Source: Pseudonocardia petroleophila (lineage in GTDB: Bacteria; Actinomycetota; Actinomycetes; Mycobacteriales; Pseudonocardiaceae). Taken from it: a DNA stretch of 64,000 bases. Within the stretch, counting starts at the first letter, position 1. Each line of letters starts with the position of its first letter. The translations under genes and the position numbers were made by a program. Shown in pieces: positions 61,477 to 64,000 of this stretch. The stretch is from NCBI RefSeq assembly GCF_014235185.1, contig NZ_CP060131.1:2549501-2613500 (forward strand), given 5' to 3'. The notes under the pieces were generated by a model. The model saw only the letters and a program-made list of their open reading frames with translations, was not told the DNA's origin and made no database searches.

Positions 61477-62304
61477 TTGCCCGAACAGTTCTCGCTGCTG
61501 CTGCCGGTGTGGGCCGGTGACCGGGCCGACTTCCTCACCGAGGCGTTCCGGTCGAGCGTGGAGGGGCAGACCCGCCGTCCCGACCACGTCGTCATCGTCC
61601 GTGACGGGCCGGTGCCGGCGCCGCTGGAGGCGACGATCGCCGGGCTGGCGGCCGCGAGCCCCGTCCCGGTCGACGTGCTCGAGGGCGCGCGGAACGTCGG
61701 GCTCGGCCCGGCGCTGGACGCCGGGCTGGACGCCTGCCGCCACGACGTCGTCGCGCGGATGGACGCCGACGACATCTCGCTCCCGCACCGGTTCGCGGTG
61801 CAGCTGCCGATCATCGAGTCGGGGGTCGACCTGGTCGGGTCGGGTCTGCAGGAGTTCGGCGACGACCCGGACGAGATCGTCGGCACGCGCACGCCGCCGG
61901 TCGACGCGCACGACATCGCGGTCCGGGCGCGCTTCGCCGACCCGTTCAACCACCCCACCGTCGTCTACCGCCGCGACCTCGTCCGCGCGGTCGGCGGCTA
62001 CAGCGACTTCGCGCTGATGGAGGACTACCTGCTCTGGGCGAAGATGCTCGTCGCGGGCGCGCGGGTGGCGAACGTGGCCGAGCCGCTGGTCAAGTACCGG
62101 GTCGGCTCCGGGGCCTACGCCCGCCGCGGCGGGATGGGACAGCTGCGCGCCGAGCTGGCCGTGCAGCGCCGGTTCCGGGAGCTGGGGTTCACCACGCGCG
62201 GGCAGTTCGCGCGCAACGTCGTCGTGCGCGGCGGGTACCGGCTGGTGCCCGAGGCGCTGCGCCGAATGGCGTATCGGAGAGTGATCGCTACCTACAGAGG
62301 GTGA
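61477..62304 (+). CDS. Family 2 glycosyltransferase
   Basis: 275 residues from TTG 61477, chosen because GGAGG stands eight bases upstream; GTG 61402 gives 25 extra residues of unlikely sequence. GT-A motifs: FSLLLPVWAGDRADFLTEAFRSSVEGQ, VVIVRDGPV, the metal-binding RMDADDISLPHRF (DAD), NHPTVVYRRDLVRAVGGYSDFALMEDYLLWAKM with the catalytic acid region, ending in a basic C-terminus. It adds a sugar to a nascent glycan on the cytosolic side, probably cell-wall linked given LCP and wbbL-like neighbours. Confidence 0.88.
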   Translation: MPEQFSLLLPVWAGDRADFLTEAFRSSVEGQTRRPDHVVIVRDGPVPAPLEATIAGLAAASPVPVDVLEGARNVGLGPALDAGLDACRHDVVARMDADDISLPHRFAVQLPIIESGVDLVGSGLQEFGDDPDEIVGTRTPPVDAHDIAVRARFADPFNHPTVVYRRDLVRAVGGYSDFALMEDYLLWAKMLVAGARVANVAEPLVKYRVGSGAYARRGGMGQLRAELAVQRRFRELGFTTRGQFARNVVVRGGYRLVPEALRRMAYRRVIATYRG

Positions 62305-62353
62305 CGAAGCCGGATCGAGCTGACAGCATGGGTCACTCCACCGAGGAGGTTCC

Positions 62354-63196
62354 ATGACGTCGCTTCCGGTCGAGCCCCTCGCCGCGGAGGGCGCCGCCCT
62401 GCTGGAGTCCGGGCGCCCGCTGGAGGCCGTCGACGTGCTCCGGCAGGCCGTCGCCTCCGGGGAGCAGACGGCCCCCGACCTGCTCGTCCGCGCCTACCTC
62501 GACAGCGGCAACTGGCACGCCGCCGTCGAGTGGCTCACCCCGCTGGTGGAGCAGGGGCACGTGCGGTTCGCCGGCCGGCTCGGGGTGGCGCTGAGCGAGC
62601 TCGGCGACCGGGTGCGGGCCGAGGAGGTGCTCCGGCTGGCCGTGTCGTCGGGCGAGCTGGGCGCGGCCAACGACCTCGGGATCCTGCTGCGCGACGATGG
62701 CCGCACCGCCGAGGGGGTCCTCGTGCTCGCCCGGGCCGCGGAGCAGGGCGACCCGCTCGCCCCGGCCAACCTCGTGGCCCTGCACCTGGAGGACGGCGAC
62801 CTGCCCGCCGCCGCCGAGGCCGCCGAGCGGTACGCCGACCCGGCCCGTCCCGACACCGTGCTCGCCCTGGCCGAGGTGCGGGCCGCCCAGGCGCGCCTGG
62901 ACGAGGCCGACGGGCTGTTCCGGCAGGCCGGCGAGCTCGGGGCGATCCGCGCGCACACCGCGTACGGGCAGTTCCTGCTCACCGAGCGCGGCGACGTCCT
63001 GGGCGCGCAGCGGGAGTTCCTCGAGGCCCGGCGGCACGCCGAGCCCGGGTGGGCGTGGACGATGGGCCGCTTCCTGCTCGACGTCGGCCGCCCCGACGAC
63101 GCCCGCGAGTTCCTCCAGGTCGCCGCCGACGGCGGTGACCGGGTCGCGGCCGAGACCCTGGCCGAGCTCGACGGGCTGGACCCGGCCGACGACTGA
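62354..63196 (+). CDS. Cytosolic TPR/Sel1-like repeat protein
   Basis: 280 residues with helical repeats throughout: LESGRPLEAVDVLRQAVASGE, YLDSGNWHAAVEWLTPLVEQG, LSELGDRVRAEEVLRLAVSSGE, LRDDGRTAEGVLVLARAAEQGDPLAPANLVALHLEDGD and VGRPDDAREFLQVAADGGD. No signal peptide or helix. It could scaffold enzymes of the glycan cluster. It starts 50 bp after the glycosyltransferase with GGAGG before the ATG. Confidence 0.8.
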   Translation: MTSLPVEPLAAEGAALLESGRPLEAVDVLRQAVASGEQTAPDLLVRAYLDSGNWHAAVEWLTPLVEQGHVRFAGRLGVALSELGDRVRAEEVLRLAVSSGELGAANDLGILLRDDGRTAEGVLVLARAAEQGDPLAPANLVALHLEDGDLPAAAEAAERYADPARPDTVLALAEVRAAQARLDEADGLFRQAGELGAIRAHTAYGQFLLTERGDVLGAQREFLEARRHAEPGWAWTMGRFLLDVGRPDDAREFLQVAADGGDRVAAETLAELDGLDPADD

Positions 63197-63220
63197 CGCG
63201 CCCGGGCGCGGGTCGGTCGT

Positions 63221-63246
63221 CCCGCGCACGTCCGGCGGTGCGCGGG
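63221..63246 (+). terminator. Hairpin after the TPR gene
   Basis: CCCGCGCAC (63221-63229) pairs with GTGCGCGGG (63238-63246). A 14-bp palindrome CGCGCCCGGGCGCG lies just before at 63197-63210. The GTGCGCGG arms resemble the hairpins at 21037 and 22379. Confidence 0.6.
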
Positions 63247-63286
63247 CCGACGCACGGTGCGCGGGATCGGGGCGGCCCGGTCCGCA

Positions 63287-63292
63287 TAGGGT
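63287..63292 (+). promoter_or_regulatory. -10 element of the WbbL-like gene
   Basis: TAGGGT ends six bases before the GTG at 63299, so this gene is probably leaderless. Confidence 0.5.
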
Positions 63293-63298
63293 GGCCGC

Positions 63299-63964
63299 GT
63301 GCAGTTCGGCATCGTGACGTGGGCGACGCCCGGCGACCGGTTCCGCGCCGGTCTGCCCGACGGCGAGCTCGTCGTGGTCTCCGCCGACACCGTCGCCGAC
63401 GCCGCCCCGGTGCCCGGGGCCCGGGTGGTGGCCGTCGGCGAGCTGTTGGCGCGCGCCGCCGCCGTCAACCGCGGGGTGGTGGCGCTGGGTGCGGACGTCG
63501 ACTGGGTGCTGGTGGCCGATCCGCGCGCGGAGCTCTGCCCCGGGGCGGTCGAGGCGCTGAGCGCCGCGGCGGCCCGCTTCCCCAGGGCCGGGGTGCTCGG
63601 GCCGCGCCTGCGGGGTCCCGACGGGTCCGTCCGGCCGTCGGCCGGGGCCCTGCCGACCGCCCGTGACCTGCGGCGGGGTCGCGTCCCGTTCGGTGCGCCG
63701 CGGCACACCGCCCCGGTCGGCTGGGTCGCGGGCGAGTGCTTGCTGGTGCGCCGCGCGGCCTGGGAGTCCGTCGACGGGTTCGACGCGCGGCACCTCGGGC
63801 CCGTCGACGCCGTCGACCTCGGGGCGCGGCTGGTCCGGGCGGGCTGGCTGGTCGTGCACGTGCCCGCGGCGGAGGTCGTCGTCGGGGCCGGACCGGCGAC
63901 CGGCATGCTGGAGGCCGTCGACCGCGGCCTGCGCCGCTACGCGAAGGGGTTCCGCCATGCATGA
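63299..63964 (+). CDS. WbbL-like glycosyltransferase, reduced N-terminal half
   Basis: 221 residues; mycobacterial WbbL rhamnosyltransferases are about 300. The C-terminal part is typical: GVLGPRLRGPDGSVRPSAGALPTARDLRRGR, then VGWVAGECLLVRRAAWESVDGFDARH and LVRAGWLVVHVPAAEVVV. The N-terminal nucleotide-binding half is short and has VLVADPRAELCPGAVEAL where family members have a PD metal site, so the donor site may be altered. It would add rhamnose to the galactan linker. Its stop overlaps the guanylyltransferase start, as wbbL-manB in mycobacteria. Confidence 0.78.
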   Translation: MQFGIVTWATPGDRFRAGLPDGELVVVSADTVADAAPVPGARVVAVGELLARAAAVNRGVVALGADVDWVLVADPRAELCPGAVEALSAAAARFPRAGVLGPRLRGPDGSVRPSAGALPTARDLRRGRVPFGAPRHTAPVGWVAGECLLVRRAAWESVDGFDARHLGPVDAVDLGARLVRAGWLVVHVPAAEVVVGAGPATGMLEAVDRGLRRYAKGFRHA

Positions 63965-64000
63965 CGTCGAGGCCGTGGTGCTGGTGGGCGGCAGGGGCAC
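63957..64000 (+). CDS. manB: Mannose-1-phosphate guanylyltransferase, N-terminus only
   Basis: Only 14 codons are in the window: MHDVEAVVLVGGRGT, the start of the nucleotidyltransferase signature LVGGRGTRL. The ATG lies inside the end of the WbbL-like gene (8-bp overlap). Position after wbbL matches mycobacterial manB (Rv3264c), which makes GDP-mannose. The rest is outside. Confidence 0.7.
   Translation, partial: MHDVEAVVLVGGRG

Noticed and set aside
1..64000. tRNA and rRNA genes
   Set aside because: I found no cloverleaf with TTCRANYC-type T-loop or rRNA segment; the 16S 3'-end match near 55110 is complementary sequence, not an rRNA gene.

Overview
The window is very GC-rich, densely coding DNA with many GTG starts, short or overlapping intergenic gaps and actinobacterial families (BTAD regulator, LCP protein, DUF222/HNH, TIGR03089, acyl-CoA carboxylase epsilon). 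From memory, the conserved genes follow the Mycobacterium tuberculosis Rv3309c-to-Rv3264c region: upp, pmmB, purine nucleoside phosphorylase, M20 amidohydrolase, cyclotransferase, lpdA, accA3, sufE, sseA, maf, accE, accD5, birA, PH protein, GtrA, purK, purE, fadE25, TIGR03089, LCP, wbbL-like, manB-like. Gene style and accessory content suggest a Pseudonocardiaceae chromosome, most likely Pseudonocardia. That assignment is inference. No rRNA, tRNA, CRISPR array or intact transposon was seen.

Layout. 1-8.7 kb: end of a molybdopterin oxidoreductase, an acetyltransferase, a haloalkane dehalogenase, pyrimidine and purine salvage (upp, punA), a phosphosugar mutase operon and a Ser/Thr kinase. 9-19 kb: M20 amidohydrolase, a DUF559-type protein flanked by inverted 22-bp repeat arrays, then a cassette of NCS1 permease with an eight-cysteine tail, tripartite hybrid histidine kinase and BTAD-receiver regulator. 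19-25.5 kb: lpdA, TerD/vWA protein, a DEDD-exonuclease homologue lacking catalytic acids, and accA3. 25.5-34.7 kb: a DUF692 (MNIO-type) enzyme overlapping a TIGR04222 membrane protein with a Gly/Cys tail, sulfur-transfer genes, an HxlR-controlled flavoprotein pair, maf, a second Gly/Cys-tail protein, accE and accD5. 35-48.8 kb: FAD oxidoreductase, birA, PH protein, HMG-CoA lyase, MaoC, HbpS-like, SulP, prfC, a third repeat array, hisN-like, a two-component system, GtrA, purK and purE. 48.9-55.2 kb: an accessory island with a decayed IS630-type transposase, a DUF4331 exported protein, a TPR protein, a NicO-type metal transporter with EF-hand and His-rich loop, a lipoprotein and an unusual leader with a 12-codon ORF. 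55.3-64 kb: TetR/fadE25 pair, DUF222-HNH nuclease, TIGR03089, LCP, glycosyltransferases and the start of a mannose-1-phosphate guanylyltransferase.

How the genes work together. The acyl-CoA carboxylase parts (accA3, accE, accD5) and the biotin ligase that activates them (birA) are all present. The 58.8-64 kb block serves cell-wall polymer assembly. Many genes have a TANNNT -10 element 6-9 bases before the start codon, so leaderless transcripts look common; I used this to choose several starts.

Most unusual items: the 22-bp dyad repeat arrays; the DUF692/TIGR04222 Gly-Cys pair plus a second Gly-Cys-tail protein; the permease-kinase-regulator cassette; the DUF4331-TPR-NicO-lipoprotein island; and the 55.1 kb leader with near-complete complementarity to the 16S rRNA 3' end.
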